Shown here: positions 1 through 8,412 of the stretch, in pieces
How the letters are laid out: each line of letters starts with the position of its first letter
Position numbering within the stretch: position 1 is the first letter of the stretch
NCBI GenBank assembly: GCA_947476275.1
Contig: CANJPQ010000037.1
Location: 1-40,877 of the forward strand
DNA length: 40,877 nucleotides
Direction of reading: 5' to 3'
DNA from: Fidelibacterota bacterium
Lineage (GTDB): Bacteria > Pseudomonadota > Alphaproteobacteria > Rhodospirillales > Rhodospirillaceae
Notes under the pieces: model-generated
What the model saw: only the letters and a program-made list of their open reading frames with translations
Databases searched by the model: none
Told to the model about the DNA's origin: nothing
Translations under genes and position numbers: made by a program

Positions 1-179
1 ATCCGTTTGGCCTGGTCGATCTCAAGCCCGCCGTATTCCTTACGCCAGCGATAGTAACTCTGCTGCGATACCCCAGCGTCCTTGCACGCCAATGCCGCAG
101 TTTTGCCCTGCGCCATCAGCACCTCGATCTGCCTTAACTTGGAAACAATCTGCTCCGCGCCTAATCCACGTTTGCCCAT
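1..179 (-). CDS. IS3-family transposase OrfA (partial, 3' end outside window)
   Basis: Reverse-strand translation from the ATG at 179 begins MGKRGLGAEQIVSKLRQIEV and continues to a helix-turn-helix ending SQQSYYRWRKEYGG, followed by GLEIDQAKR. This is the usual N-terminal DNA-binding segment of IS3-family OrfA. OrfA binds the element ends and, through a programmed frameshift with OrfB, makes the DDE transposase. The start is supported by AGGAGG ending about 7 nt before the ATG. The frame is open to the window edge, so the leucine-zipper part and OrfB lie outside. Confidence 0.85.
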   Translation of the reverse strand, partial: MGKRGLGAEQIVSKLRQIEVLMAQGKTAALACKDAGVSQQSYYRWRKEYGGLEIDQAKR

Positions 180-245
180 ATTCAACTCCTCCTGTTTGGG
201 TAAATTCTCTCAAATCGACCGGCACAGAAAAAGCCGTCAGGTCAG
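1..245 (-). mobile_element. IS3-family insertion sequence, left-edge fragment
   Basis: The element carries an OrfA-type transposase reading leftward out of the window, and its upstream end lies near 239-245. Read on the minus strand, a TGAC-type start occurs either at 244 or at 239, because GTCAG is duplicated in tandem at 236-245, so the exact terminal base is uncertain. Only the transposase start and one end are visible; OrfB and the other end are outside. The adjoining regulator lacks a normal N-terminal start, which suggests the insertion cut a longer gene. Confidence 0.7.
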
Positions 246-251
246 CGTCTA

Positions 252-1310
252 TTGACAGCCAGATTGGAGAAGGCGGCCGATCATGCCGGCACGCTTCTTA
301 TCGTCGAGGACGACCCGTCGGTTCGTGAAGGCCTTGAACTGCTGTTCAACGGCGAAGGCTACAAAGTCATTGTCGCAAGCGGCGGCAGCGACGTCATGGC
401 GCTGGCCCAAAGCGGCACGTTTGCGCCCGACGTTATCATCGCGGACTATAATCTGCCGGGCGAACGCACGGGGCTTGAGGTGATCACGCATCTGCGCGAG
501 ATGCAGAAACGCGAAATCCCAGCGATCGTGTTAACCGGGGATATCGCCACCGAGGTTTTGCGACAAGTGCTGGCTGCGAAATGCGTCTGTCTCCGCAAGC
601 CGGTCAACGTCGGCGAACTCACCCGGAGCATTGAGAGCCTTCTTGCGCCAGCCAAGCTGCGCCCCAAATCGGAATCGGGTCGCCATCCGACGCCGCGCGC
701 GCCCGATGCCGCACGTCAGACCGTGTTCCTGGTCGATGACGACGCCGTCTTGCTCGAGGGCATGCGCGAGCTGCTGGAGCAGCACGGCCATATCGTCGAA
801 AGCCATGCGAGTGCGGAAGCTTTCCTGGCGTCTTATCAAACCGGCCGCAGAGGCTGCTTGGTGGTCGATGGACTGATGCCGGGAATGGACGGCTTGGAAT
901 TGCTCAAGAAGCTGAAAGCTGAGGGCCGTGCGCTGCCGTCCATTATCGTCACCGGTCACGGTGATATCGCGATGGCGATCAAGGCGATGAAGGCCGGTGC
1001 AATCGACTTCCTGGAGAAGCCGGCGCGGCCGGAGGAGCTTGTCGCCAGCATTGGCCGCGCGTTGGCACAGGTGAGCGACACGCCGGAACGTTCGATTGCC
1101 CGTCAGGCGGCCGCGGCGAGCCTGGCCGCGCTGACGGCGCGCGAACGCGAAGTGATGAACCTGGTGGTTGAAGGCCAGCCGAACAAGGAAATCGCCTTCA
1201 ATCTCAACATCAGTCAGCGAACGGTCGAGACCCATCGCGCGGCCGTCATGAAACGAACCGGCTCCGCCTCGCTGCCGGATCTCATCCGCCTTGTTATGCA
1301 GGCCGGCTGA
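252..1310 (+). CDS. Double-receiver FixJ-like response regulator, probably 5'-truncated
   Basis: Two receiver domains precede a LuxR/FixJ-type DNA-binding domain. REC1 (about residues 15-130) has the acidic pair in VEDD, phospho-acceptor D65 in IIADYNLPG, and the TG and RKP conserved sites. REC2 (about 157-270) has LVDDD, acceptor D206 in VVDGLMPGMDG, VTGHGD and EKP. The C-terminal HTH (about 285-350) has LTAREREVMNLV and SQRTVETHRAAVMKR, as in FixJ. REC1 resembles the receiver at the end of hybrid histidine kinases more than a stand-alone one. The first in-frame start is a TTG at 252 with no clear ribosome site, and the frame stays open back to 204 inside the IS3 element. I infer that the IS removed an upstream kinase part; whether the remainder is expressed is unknown. 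The HTH should bind DNA and regulate transcription. Confidence 0.8.
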   Translation: MTARLEKAADHAGTLLIVEDDPSVREGLELLFNGEGYKVIVASGGSDVMALAQSGTFAPDVIIADYNLPGERTGLEVITHLREMQKREIPAIVLTGDIATEVLRQVLAAKCVCLRKPVNVGELTRSIESLLAPAKLRPKSESGRHPTPRAPDAARQTVFLVDDDAVLLEGMRELLEQHGHIVESHASAEAFLASYQTGRRGCLVVDGLMPGMDGLELLKKLKAEGRALPSIIVTGHGDIAMAIKAMKAGAIDFLEKPARPEELVASIGRALAQVSDTPERSIARQAAAASLAALTAREREVMNLVVEGQPNKEIAFNLNISQRTVETHRAAVMKRTGSASLPDLIRLVMQAG

Positions 1311-1443
1311 CGGCAAGCGCCTGAGCGCGCTGCGCGAGCGTCTCAAGTTACTGATATTGTTTTTACGTACAGGCACTCGGTATCGATGGCGCTGAGGCGG
1401 CCGACTGAGTAACTTTTATCCCTGAGTGATCGGGAGGATGACG

Positions 1444-2889
1444 ATGAGCGTAGGTATTCGGGAACTCACTCGGCGCGCACTTCTGCCGGCCTTCACAGGT
1501 CTTACCGCCGCTGCAGGAACGATATTTACGGGCTTCGGCAGATCCGCTCCCGAAGGCGGCTTGATATCCGAAGCGCGGGCGGAAGGAAGCGGCGGCGTCC
1601 GGGCGAACCAGGGCAACCTTGCGCATATCAAGGGCGCGTCCGTCACGGCGCTGCGGATGGCTGAGTGGGCGGACGCCGGACCGGGTCGGGGGCCGAACAG
1701 CGTTGCGGCCAGCAGCGGCAGCGTCAGCCGAGCGCCGGCGAATGCTTCACGTTACGAGGCAAAGCTGTTTAGTTTCCCGTGCGGGGCCTTGCGCGTGCTC
1801 ACGTTTGGCAAGGGCGGCCCAGTCCATCACCAAATCACTTTCGAAACCGAGATTTTTGTCTTGCAAGGCTCCGCCACGCTCATTCCATTGCGCGGCCTGT
1901 CCGGCAAGCCCACGAAGGTCAGCGCCGGAGATGCACTCTTTCTGCCAAGCGGCATTCTGATCGACCCGCAGGCGCGCGAAGATTTCGTGATTCTGCAGGC
2001 AATCGTCGGAAATCCTTTCCCCGGCGCCAAACAATCGACTGTCACCGCTAAACAGGCGCAGCACAGCGAGCAGGTACAGTGGCGACAAGACGGCAAGGCG
2101 TATTCGGCAACGACGCCGGAAGAGATCAAGGCGGCACCCGCGAATGCATCGCGCTACGGAATTAAGCGATATGTCTTTGACGGCAACTCGTTCCGCGTCG
2201 CGACCCTTAAAAAGGGCACCCGCACCAACATGGTGGCGCCATCGCGATCCGATGTCCTGATGTACGTCGCCAAGGGGCGTGCACGGCGCACGGAAGACAA
2301 CGAGACATTCGATCTGGTCGCCGGCGACGCGTTTCGCGAGCGCATGGGAAAACCAGGTTCATGGGAGGCGTTAGATGACTTGATACTGGTCGCGACGGAC
2401 GCTCCCGTGACCGTCGGTGCGCCCGGAAGCGGATGGACCGCGGCTGTCGCTGCGGCATCGCGCGAGGGCACGACGCTTTACGAGATGGGCATCGATCATA
2501 ACAACCGCAGCACCGTGGGTGTGATCACGATGCCGATGCAGAAAATCAGCGACCTGGAATCGATCAGTGCCAAACAAGATGCGGTGGAATTTCGCATCGG
2601 CTACCGCACCTTCTTCCCGCGCACGCGTACACACCCGGATTATCAATCAGATAGCGGGCCATTTTCCTTGGGCGTCGGCGGATCCCCGCACTTCGTCGCA
2701 CGCATGGTCGGGGGCACCGAGAATACGATGCAGGACGGCAGCGTGTTCCGACAGACAGCGGGAGAGTTCGTCTACGTCCGTCCTGGGTCACTTCACCACA
2801 GCAATCAATTGGGGGTTGTCCCGGGCGTTGTCATGAATGTCGTTCTCCCCGGAACCGAGGACGACACGCACCCACTCGTTGTGAAGTAG
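1444..2889 (+). CDS. Exported multi-cupin protein
   Basis: About 481 residues from the ATG at 1444, chosen because GGAGG at 1433-1437 lies 6 nt before it; an in-frame ATG at 1438 touches the ribosome site directly. The N-terminus has a Tat-like signal (TRRALLPAF followed by an Ala/Gly-rich hydrophobic stretch). Three cupin-like beta-barrel segments follow: one with HHQITFETEIFVLQGSATL and a GDALFLPSG turn, a second with DVLMYVAKGRARR and VAGDAF, and a third with FVYVRPGSLHHSNQ near the C-terminus. Only the first and third keep His residues that could bind a metal. The two-domain cupin dioxygenase family is the nearest resemblance, but the substrate is unknown. It sits 10 nt upstream of a second cupin gene and probably shares its transcript. 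Confidence 0.7.
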   Translation: MSVGIRELTRRALLPAFTGLTAAAGTIFTGFGRSAPEGGLISEARAEGSGGVRANQGNLAHIKGASVTALRMAEWADAGPGRGPNSVAASSGSVSRAPANASRYEAKLFSFPCGALRVLTFGKGGPVHHQITFETEIFVLQGSATLIPLRGLSGKPTKVSAGDALFLPSGILIDPQAREDFVILQAIVGNPFPGAKQSTVTAKQAQHSEQVQWRQDGKAYSATTPEEIKAAPANASRYGIKRYVFDGNSFRVATLKKGTRTNMVAPSRSDVLMYVAKGRARRTEDNETFDLVAGDAFRERMGKPGSWEALDDLILVATDAPVTVGAPGSGWTAAVAAASREGTTLYEMGIDHNNRSTVGVITMPMQKISDLESISAKQDAVEFRIGYRTFFPRTRTHPDYQSDSGPFSLGVGGSPHFVARMVGGTENTMQDGSVFRQTAGEFVYVRPGSLHHSNQLGVVPGVVMNVVLPGTEDDTHPLVVK

Positions 2890-2899
2890 GAGGCCGACA

Positions 2900-3319
2900 A
2901 TGGCAGAGCCGATCACCGGCACAGGCTTCGGAACGCTTCGTCCGATTAGACTCGCGAGCGTCAATGTGGATGAACAAGGTGAGTCTTATTTCGGCGAAGT
3001 CGAGGCCGCAGAGCCTCCCGGCGCCGATGGCAGGACTCCCGTTGAACGCCTCTTTCCACTGACATCCTGGCAGGTTTGGGAAACGAAGCCGGGATACTTC
3101 TCGGACTTCAAACCGGCCGACGCTCCCAAGGCTTTGGCGATCATGTCAGGACGACTTGAAGTCACGGTCAGCACTGGGGAGAAGCGTTATTTTTCGCGTG
3201 GCGATCTCTTTCTCTTGCAGGACATCGCCGGCAAAGGTCACGCCATCCGCACCATCGGAAAGGAGACGGCGAGCGTCATGCTGATGACCTTGAGAAACGT
3301 CATGAGCGAGACGCGCTGA
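2900..3319 (+). CDS. Small single-domain cupin protein
   Basis: 139 residues, no signal peptide. The C-terminal half has the cupin pattern: PKALAIMSGRLEVTVSTGEK, then a YFSRGDLFLLQDIAGKGHAI turn and a final strand. The metal-binding HxH of typical cupins is not present, and only one His in GKGHAI is placed to bind. The start is fixed by AGGAGG at 2888-2893 with good spacing. It follows the exported multi-cupin gene by 10 nt, so the two likely form an operon, with one product cytoplasmic and one outside. A role in binding or converting a small aromatic or acid ligand is possible but not shown by the sequence. Confidence 0.75.
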   Translation: MAEPITGTGFGTLRPIRLASVNVDEQGESYFGEVEAAEPPGADGRTPVERLFPLTSWQVWETKPGYFSDFKPADAPKALAIMSGRLEVTVSTGEKRYFSRGDLFLLQDIAGKGHAIRTIGKETASVMLMTLRNVMSETR

Positions 3320-3362
3320 TTGCACTTAGCGAATGGGCTGCCGCCTTGCTCCCGCTGCATCC

Positions 3363-3995
3363 CTAACTTGGCGGCCATTTCGGAAACGGCTTCGTGTGGA
3401 CCTCGGTCACCCGGGTATAGTCGGTATACCCCAGCCGGGCCATTGGCGCGATTTTGGTGTAGTCCACAATTCCGTCGACGAGCACATCGTCGGAGATATG
3501 AATACCGATCACCCTGCCAATCACCACGTAGTTGGTGACCTCCGGGTCGGTGTGCGCAAGCTCCAAGATCTGCGCGACGCGGCATTCGAGATGACACGGC
3601 GACTCCTTCACCCGCGGCGGCTTCACCAATCGCGAGGGAATGGGGGTTAGGCCGGTGATATCGAACTCGCTCACGCCGGGCGGGGCTGGAATGGACGACA
3701 ACCATACTTTGTCGCGCAACTCCCATGTCGCCATATTGATCACGAATTCGCCCGTCTCCCTGACGTTCGTCAGACTGTCCTTCGGCTGGCCCTTGGGCCT
3801 GCCTGGCGATGTGCCGGTCGGCGCAAACATCACATGGGGCGGAGCGTACGTGACAAGATTGAACAGCGCGAAGGGTGCCAGGTTGCTGACCCCAGACGCA
3901 TCGATGCTCGATACCCAGCCAATCGGGCGTGGGATAACCAGTGCGTTTATCGGATCATGGGGGAGGCCGTGGCCATTCTCGGGCTGGTAAAACAA
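3363..3995 (-). CDS. Flavin reductase-like (FMN-binding split-barrel) protein
   Basis: The protein matches the flavin-reductase-like / DIM6-NTAB split-barrel family: the opening FYQPENGHGLPHDPINALV is followed by PRPIGWVSSID, then SNLAPFALFNLVTYAPPHVMF, the flavin-binding part, and NYVVIGRVIGIHI near the end. Such proteins bind FMN and supply reduced flavin or act as small oxidoreductases. I place the start at the TTG at 3995 because GGAGT lies 7 nt upstream and family members begin there. A longer frame to a TTG at 4115 adds 40 residues unlike the family. It converges with the cupin pair across a 43-nt gap that shows no terminator. Confidence 0.75.
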   Translation of the reverse strand: MFYQPENGHGLPHDPINALVIPRPIGWVSSIDASGVSNLAPFALFNLVTYAPPHVMFAPTGTSPGRPKGQPKDSLTNVRETGEFVINMATWELRDKVWLSSIPAPPGVSEFDITGLTPIPSRLVKPPRVKESPCHLECRVAQILELAHTDPEVTNYVVIGRVIGIHISDDVLVDGIVDYTKIAPMARLGYTDYTRVTEVHTKPFPKWPPS

Positions 3996-4129
3996 GGTTC
4001 GTACTCCAGTGAAAGGCTTGCACGCGCTCAGCGCAGGCGAGCATGGCGCGCACCTGAGCCATCTTATGTCGCCGGGCAGATGCTGCGCCAACGTCCCGAC
4101 GTTCGGTCTTGGCAATTAATTTGAGGAAA

Positions 4130-4234
4130 ATGCCGCCTGAATTTGTCGAGAATGGCGGAGACGGCTATTGTGTGGCCAAGCTTGGTGCGGACACGACCGC
4201 CAAGACGCCTGCCAAAAAGACTTCCATCACTTAG
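4130..4234 (+). CDS. Possible 34-residue small ORF before cytochrome b561
   Basis: ATG at 4130 with GAGG at 4123-4126, giving 34 codons that start MPPEFVENGGDGYCVAKLG and end in an Ala/Lys/Thr-rich tail. The ORF stops 12 nt before the cytochrome b561 start and could be a translationally linked small protein. It could equally be a gene remnant or chance, because the ribosome-site spacing is only 3 nt. I do not recognise it. Confidence 0.25.
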   Translation: MPPEFVENGGDGYCVAKLGADTTAKTPAKKTSIT

Positions 4235-4246
4235 GGGGCCCTCGAC

Positions 4247-4816
4247 ATGAAATTTCGCAGTAGGCATGACGCGTGGGGCAACTTGGTAAAGCTCTTGCAC
4301 TGGCTGACGGCAATTTTCATCCTGGCTGCGGTCGCGATCATTCTGAACGCTCAAAGCATCGACCTGTCCATCGACACCGAGAACCGCAGACTTATTTTCC
4401 GTACCGGCATTTACCGGCACGAAGCGTTCGGAATTCTAGCCCTCGCGGCTGTCGCCGTGCGGATGGTTTGGCGACTCTTCGACAAGAGACCCGATTTGCC
4501 CGCGACGATGGGTCGATGGGAGATTGCGGCCAGTTCGTTGACCCACGGCGCGCTTTACGTCCTCGCGGTCGCCGCCTGCATGCTTGGCTGGTATCAAGTT
4601 TCGTCCAATGGCGGGCTCGTGCATGTCTTCGGCTGGACCGGGCTACCCACGCTGACAAGCAAGGACGAGCATATACATGAGGTGGTTGCCTTTTGGCACG
4701 AATGGGTCTCATGGATCTTCGTCGGCTTGATCGCCTTTCACGCTCTGGCAGCGCTCAAGCACCATTTGATCGATCGCGATCGTGTCTTGCGTAGTATGCT
4801 TCCGTTCAGTCGTTGA
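4247..4816 (+). CDS. Cytochrome b561 family membrane protein
   Basis: 189 residues with four membrane spans, the length and layout of the YodB/CybB cytochrome b561 group. Likely heme-ligand histidines are visible: H18 in LLHWLTA (span 1), the His in YRHEAFGILAL (span 2), a His in HEWVSWIFVGL and H/HH in AFHALAALKHH (span 4). The family moves electrons between quinol or periplasmic donors across the inner membrane. The C-terminal residues overlap the next gene by 4 nt (TTGA). Exported redox enzymes on both sides make a role in electron supply to the periplasm reasonable, but no partner is identified by sequence. Confidence 0.85.
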   Translation: MKFRSRHDAWGNLVKLLHWLTAIFILAAVAIILNAQSIDLSIDTENRRLIFRTGIYRHEAFGILALAAVAVRMVWRLFDKRPDLPATMGRWEIAASSLTHGALYVLAVAACMLGWYQVSSNGGLVHVFGWTGLPTLTSKDEHIHEVVAFWHEWVSWIFVGLIAFHALAALKHHLIDRDRVLRSMLPFSR

Positions 4817-5184
4817 AACCGGCGCCGCACATATCTGAAAATATGGAACCGCTCCCGCCCGTACTCGACAATGGCGATGTCCCATTTGAACCGCCGCAGA
4901 GATTCGCCCGCACGCGGAAAATCATTCGGCATGTCAGCCGCAAGCGAAAGAAGCCACCCTCAGATCTGGCGATCAGCGCCTTGGCGATAGCCTATTTTGG
5001 CGGCGCTCTTGCCGTGGGTTTCTTTAATCAGGGCTTCCTTCTAAGCGCTTGGCTCACGACCGGTCCGCTGTTCGTGACGATTTACATGACCTTCGAGGGC
5101 AAAGGATCTTTGCTCAATCCCTACACCATGTTCTTCGCCACCATACTCGTGGTGTGCGTTGCCGCTTATTTCTTTACGGGCTAA
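4813..5184 (+). CDS. Small two-span membrane protein of unknown function
   Basis: 123 residues from the TTG at 4813, which overlaps the cytochrome b561 stop (TTGA) and suggests translational coupling; an ATG at 4843 would give 113 residues. The first half is polar and basic (RKIIRHVSRKRKKPPSD). The second half has two or three hydrophobic stretches (ISALAIAYFGGALAVGFF, LTTGPLFVTIYMTF, YTMFFATILVVCVAAYFF). I do not recognise a family. Its position suggests an accessory to the cytochrome, which is inference from neighbourhood only. Confidence 0.6.
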   Translation: MKPAPHISENMEPLPPVLDNGDVPFEPPQRFARTRKIIRHVSRKRKKPPSDLAISALAIAYFGGALAVGFFNQGFLLSAWLTTGPLFVTIYMTFEGKGSLLNPYTMFFATILVVCVAAYFFTG

Positions 5185-5205
5185 TCGCACCGCACGCGCA
5201 CTGCT

Positions 5206-6096
5206 TTACTTATTGTCTTTTGCGCGGCGCGCGGCGATGGCAGCCTTTACCCCGTCCCAGGAACTCACGGAAGGCCGCGCGTCGTCGAGGGGCGGCGCCG
5301 TCGCGAAAACCGGGTACTTGCTGAGCACCTCGCTGCGAAGGGGCTCCGGTACTTGGCTCATGTCTGGCGTCGAGAACCAGGTGCTTGTGAGGACGGTCAT
5401 GCCTTCGCGACCGCCCATCTTCATCCAGGGCAACCACGCGCCGATCCGCGACCAAACCGCCATGGCCGGCGACGGCGTCGGCTTATCGGTATCGAGCCAC
5501 TCCTTGATGGGTATCAGTTGGGTGCGAAGCTCGAGAACCGAATACTTGCCGCCGACGTAATCTTGATATTCGCCGCCCATGGGATTGTCGCGGAAGAAGT
5601 TGTTGGCACGCTGAATGTGCGCGTAGGCCCCGACGATCTGGCCATCCCACTTCGCCGGGGTACCGTCTTCGGCGTAAGCAAACTTGGGCTTCGGCATATT
5701 GACCGGGTCGTTGAACATATGGACGACCTTGACGGTCTCGCCGCTCAGCGGGTTCTTCCATTCGTCGAGAATTTTTCCGGTGACCGGATCGAGATAAAAC
5801 ATGATCTCGCGCGTCACGGTGCGATAACCCGGCCCGCGCTTGGGGTCGTCAAACGTTTGACACGCACTCGCATTCAGACCCTGAACGTTGAGGATGCGTT
5901 GATCGGGCTCGCCCTGACGACGCGAGACAATTTGCCCGCTCATCCATCGAAGCCGCGGCTTTGCCGGATCGGGCGAGCAATCCAACCGCATTTCAGCGCG
6001 AATCATGTCCGCGGGCTTGCTCAGGTCAAGCTGTCGCGCGTCCGCTCCCGCAATCATGCCGACCGCGATCGCTATCAACTGTAAGTGCGTAAACAT
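5206..6096 (-). CDS. DUF1838 family exported protein
   Basis: 296 residues from the ATG at 6096, chosen because GGAGGG at 6102-6107 lies 5 nt before it; an upstream ATG at 6120 has no ribosome site. A short signal peptide (FTHLQLIAIAVGMIAGADA) leads into the DUF1838 body: an LRWMSGQ segment, a conserved Asn-Ala-Cys region, TREIMFYLDPVTGKILDEW, NPLSGETVKVVHMFNDPVN, and a C-terminal tract with TSTWFSTPDMSQVP. The family's biochemical activity is not established as far as I know. It is often found near FAD oxidoreductases and SDRs in catabolic loci. Here it is divergent from such an oxidoreductase across a 291-nt gap. Confidence 0.75.
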   Translation of the reverse strand: MFTHLQLIAIAVGMIAGADARQLDLSKPADMIRAEMRLDCSPDPAKPRLRWMSGQIVSRRQGEPDQRILNVQGLNASACQTFDDPKRGPGYRTVTREIMFYLDPVTGKILDEWKNPLSGETVKVVHMFNDPVNMPKPKFAYAEDGTPAKWDGQIVGAYAHIQRANNFFRDNPMGGEYQDYVGGKYSVLELRTQLIPIKEWLDTDKPTPSPAMAVWSRIGAWLPWMKMGGREGMTVLTSTWFSTPDMSQVPEPLRSEVLSKYPVFATAPPLDDARPSVSSWDGVKAAIAARRAKDNK

Positions 6097-6387
6097 CGAT
6101 GCCCTCCGTGTCCCCGTCATTGAAATATGGACCGGGTTGCAGCGAGAACGAAAGGGTCATCAACTGGCCGGCGCGTCAATTCAGTCCTCAACGCGCGATT
6201 GCGCAGCGTGCTGCCCCTGCGTGCGACGCGGCTTGCGAATGCCCTGCGGCGGCGCCGCGGTCATCCCTGTTTGGCGCAAGTGGTTTTACTTGATTCAAGA
6301 AGGGCTAATTTACGCGATAATTCGCGGGCTTTTTTTCATGGGTTGCAATACTACCTAAGGCCTGGATTCAATCGGGAATGTCAGCCA
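6097..6387. other. Divergent intergenic region without a supported gene
   Basis: This stretch separates the DUF1838 gene from the Tat FAD oxidoreductase and must hold both promoters. The oxidoreductase frame is open across it, but the encoded residues are Arg-rich and unlike the family. The only structure I see is the hairpin plus T-run at 6313-6336. Confidence 0.5.
6313..6336 (+). terminator. Intrinsic-terminator-like hairpin in an upstream leader
   Basis: CGCGA and TCGCG form a 5-bp stem around TAAT, followed by GGC and a run of seven T. It lies 52 nt before the FAD oxidoreductase start, on the same strand. With no gene upstream on this strand, it is either a leader attenuator or chance. 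Confidence 0.35.
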
Positions 6388-7881
6388 ATGCTGATTCGGC
6401 GGCGCTCACTCCTCGGCATGGCTATGACTGGTACAGTTCTGCCCCAGCTTTCTCCGGCCCGTGCCGATACCGGCCTCTGGGATTTGATTGTCGTCGGCGC
6501 GGGTACCGCAGGCCTGCCGGCGGCGATCCATGCTTCCCGACGCGGTGCGCGCGTGCTCATCATCGAGGCCTCAGCGACCATCGGTGGCACGCTGAATGTA
6601 GCCGTTGGGCAGGTGGCCGCTGGCGGCACGACGCTTCAGGCCTCTAAAGGCATTGTCGACAGCCCCGACCTTCACTTCGACGACGTCATGCGCATCTCTC
6701 GCGGTCGCGCCGACGCCGCGCTCGTGCGGCGTATCGTCGATGAAGCGCCGGCAACGATGGACTGGCTGCTCGCGGGTGGCCTGACTCCGCTGCCGAACCA
6801 TCCCGTTGTCAGTGACAGCCCAACCCTGGCCGCATACTCAATCCCGCGATACTTCTGGGCCCGCGAAAATGGCCGCGCCATCCTTGCAGTCTTGAAGCGC
6901 AATCTCGAGCCGGAGCTAGCCAGCGGCCGTGTCGTGCTGCAGCCGGAGACGCGGGTCACCAGCTTGATCACTTCTGGAGATGCCGTCACAGGGGTACGCG
7001 CAGAAAACGGCGAGGGTACGAAGGAATATTTTGGACGCCACGTCCTGCTCAGCACCGGCGGCTACGCAATGAATCCCGAGCTGTTCGGCCGGTTGATCGG
7101 CGGCTCGCCCTACGTCGCGTCCTCGTACCCGTTCTCGCGCGGGGACGGCCTGGAGCTTGCGGCAGCGGTTGGCTCGACGATTCGCGGCACCAATCTCCAT
7201 CGATCGGGGACTGGTTCCATTCTGACCCGCGCCAGTTGGCCGGCCCAGGTCTACGCGCGCTTTCAAACCGATCCTCGCACCCGCGCGCCATGGGAAATCT
7301 GGGTCAACAACGCGGGCCAGCGCTTCATGCGCGAGGACGAACCGGAACACTACGCGCGTGAGCATGCCATCGCGAAGTTGGATGGATATCGTTACGCCAT
7401 CGTCTTCGACGAACGGATAGCCGCCGAAGCGCCGCTGGGCATTCCGGGCTGGACGCCGGCGAAATTCCGGGAGCACTTCGGGACCCACCCCATGTTTCTG
7501 CGCGCCGATTCCCTCGAGGGCCTGGCTGCTGCAGCGCAGCTCAACGCGGACGCGTTGCGGCAGACTGTCACGGACTACAACAGCGGCATCGATCGCGGCT
7601 CGGACCCTCTGGGGCGTTTGCATCGCCCGCGCAAAATTGCGCAGGCGCCTTTCTATGCGATCATTCACCTTGGTCATTCGGCAACATCGGCGGCCGGCGT
7701 GACTGTGGACCGTGATCTATCCGTTCTCAAAGCAAGTGGCGAACCGATCCGCGGGCTGTACGCGGCCGGCGAGTTGCTTGGAAGCGGCGCCTATATGGGA
7801 AGTACCGGCGTCCCGGGAATGATGCTCACACCGTCGCTGTCGCTCGGACGAAGACTGGGCATGACGCTCGAGATCGCCTGA
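6388..7881 (+). CDS. Tat-exported FAD-dependent oxidoreductase (FAD_binding_2, fumarate reductase/KSTD-like)
   Basis: 497 residues from the ATG at 6388. A Tat signal is clear (MLIRRRSLLGMAMTG, then VLPQLSPARA), and family homology begins right after it, which is why the longer frame from 6127 was rejected. The Rossmann FAD motif is VVGAGTAGLPAAIHASRRGA with the E of IIEASATIGGTL. The capping and C-terminal parts include FMREDEPEHYAREHA and GLYAAGELLGSGAYMGSTG, the FAD-closing motif of fumarate reductase and 3-ketosteroid dehydrogenase flavoproteins. It should dehydrogenate or reduce a C-C bond in the periplasm; the substrate is not readable. The electron partner could be the nearby cytochrome b561, which is inference. 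Confidence 0.85.
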   Translation: MLIRRRSLLGMAMTGTVLPQLSPARADTGLWDLIVVGAGTAGLPAAIHASRRGARVLIIEASATIGGTLNVAVGQVAAGGTTLQASKGIVDSPDLHFDDVMRISRGRADAALVRRIVDEAPATMDWLLAGGLTPLPNHPVVSDSPTLAAYSIPRYFWARENGRAILAVLKRNLEPELASGRVVLQPETRVTSLITSGDAVTGVRAENGEGTKEYFGRHVLLSTGGYAMNPELFGRLIGGSPYVASSYPFSRGDGLELAAAVGSTIRGTNLHRSGTGSILTRASWPAQVYARFQTDPRTRAPWEIWVNNAGQRFMREDEPEHYAREHAIAKLDGYRYAIVFDERIAAEAPLGIPGWTPAKFREHFGTHPMFLRADSLEGLAAAAQLNADALRQTVTDYNSGIDRGSDPLGRLHRPRKIAQAPFYAIIHLGHSATSAAGVTVDRDLSVLKASGEPIRGLYAAGELLGSGAYMGSTGVPGMMLTPSLSLGRRLGMTLEIA

Positions 7882-7914
7882 ACGGCGCCGGACTGCAGAC
7901 CGACGATCTGATTC

Positions 7915-8412
7915 CTACGACGGTCCGAAATCATCCATCGACCGGTCAGGCCGGCGTTGGAACTGACCGCGGATCTCGCCCTCAGGATACTTTTGAGTCT
8001 TGATGTTGAGATAAATCTCGCCGTTCAGCATGTACTGCAGCTGACCCTCCGTCAGGATCATGGAGCCCTGCAGCGGTGTAGCCATCCCGCGAGGCGCCAA
8101 ATCGAGGATTGCCGGCGCGAGATCTCCCTTCCAGCAGGGCCCGTGCAGATGAATCCCCGTGACCCGAGATGTTAGATTCTGGAACACCACCCGGTAGTTC
8201 ATCTTGAGGGTCTCGGTGTCGACATTGACGTCCAAACGGCCGCTGCCGGGGCTGACCGTTACCTTTGGCTGCTCATCGGACGTCAGATCGACATGAAACG
8301 AACGCGTCTTGTTTTGTGCGCGCGCACTGCGGGCGCTGAGCGCAAGACTTAAGACTGCGAGTGCGCGCATCGCCGACATAACGGCGGACCGGCGGTGGAC
8401 GCGGTATCTCAT
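7915..8412 (-). CDS. CHRD-domain exported protein
   Basis: 165 residues from the ATG at 8412, whose first bases overlap the stop of the upstream gene (ATGA at 8409-8412). A signal peptide is visible (MRALAVLSLALSARSARAQ). The mature part is one CHRD domain: FHVDLTSDEQ, a beta-rich middle, VTGIHLHGPCWKGDLAPAI, MILTEGQLQYMLNGEIYLNI and YPEGEIRGQF. CHRD domains are secreted immunoglobulin-like folds first noted in chordin, with unknown ligand in bacteria. It is the last gene of a five-gene minus-strand operon of envelope proteins. In-frame ATGs at 8379 and 8370 would also keep the signal peptide. Confidence 0.8.
   Translation of the reverse strand: MRYRVHRRSAVMSAMRALAVLSLALSARSARAQNKTRSFHVDLTSDEQPKVTVSPGSGRLDVNVDTETLKMNYRVVFQNLTSRVTGIHLHGPCWKGDLAPAILDLAPRGMATPLQGSMILTEGQLQYMLNGEIYLNIKTQKYPEGEIRGQFQRRPDRSMDDFGPS

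Noticed and set aside
531-1376. Long minus-strand frame opposite the response regulator
   Set aside because: The plus-strand protein has clear receiver and HTH motifs; the antisense frame has none.
6127-6387. N-terminal extension of the FAD oxidoreductase
   Set aside because: The extra 87 residues are Arg/Leu-rich, unlike the family, and would bury the Tat signal at 6388.
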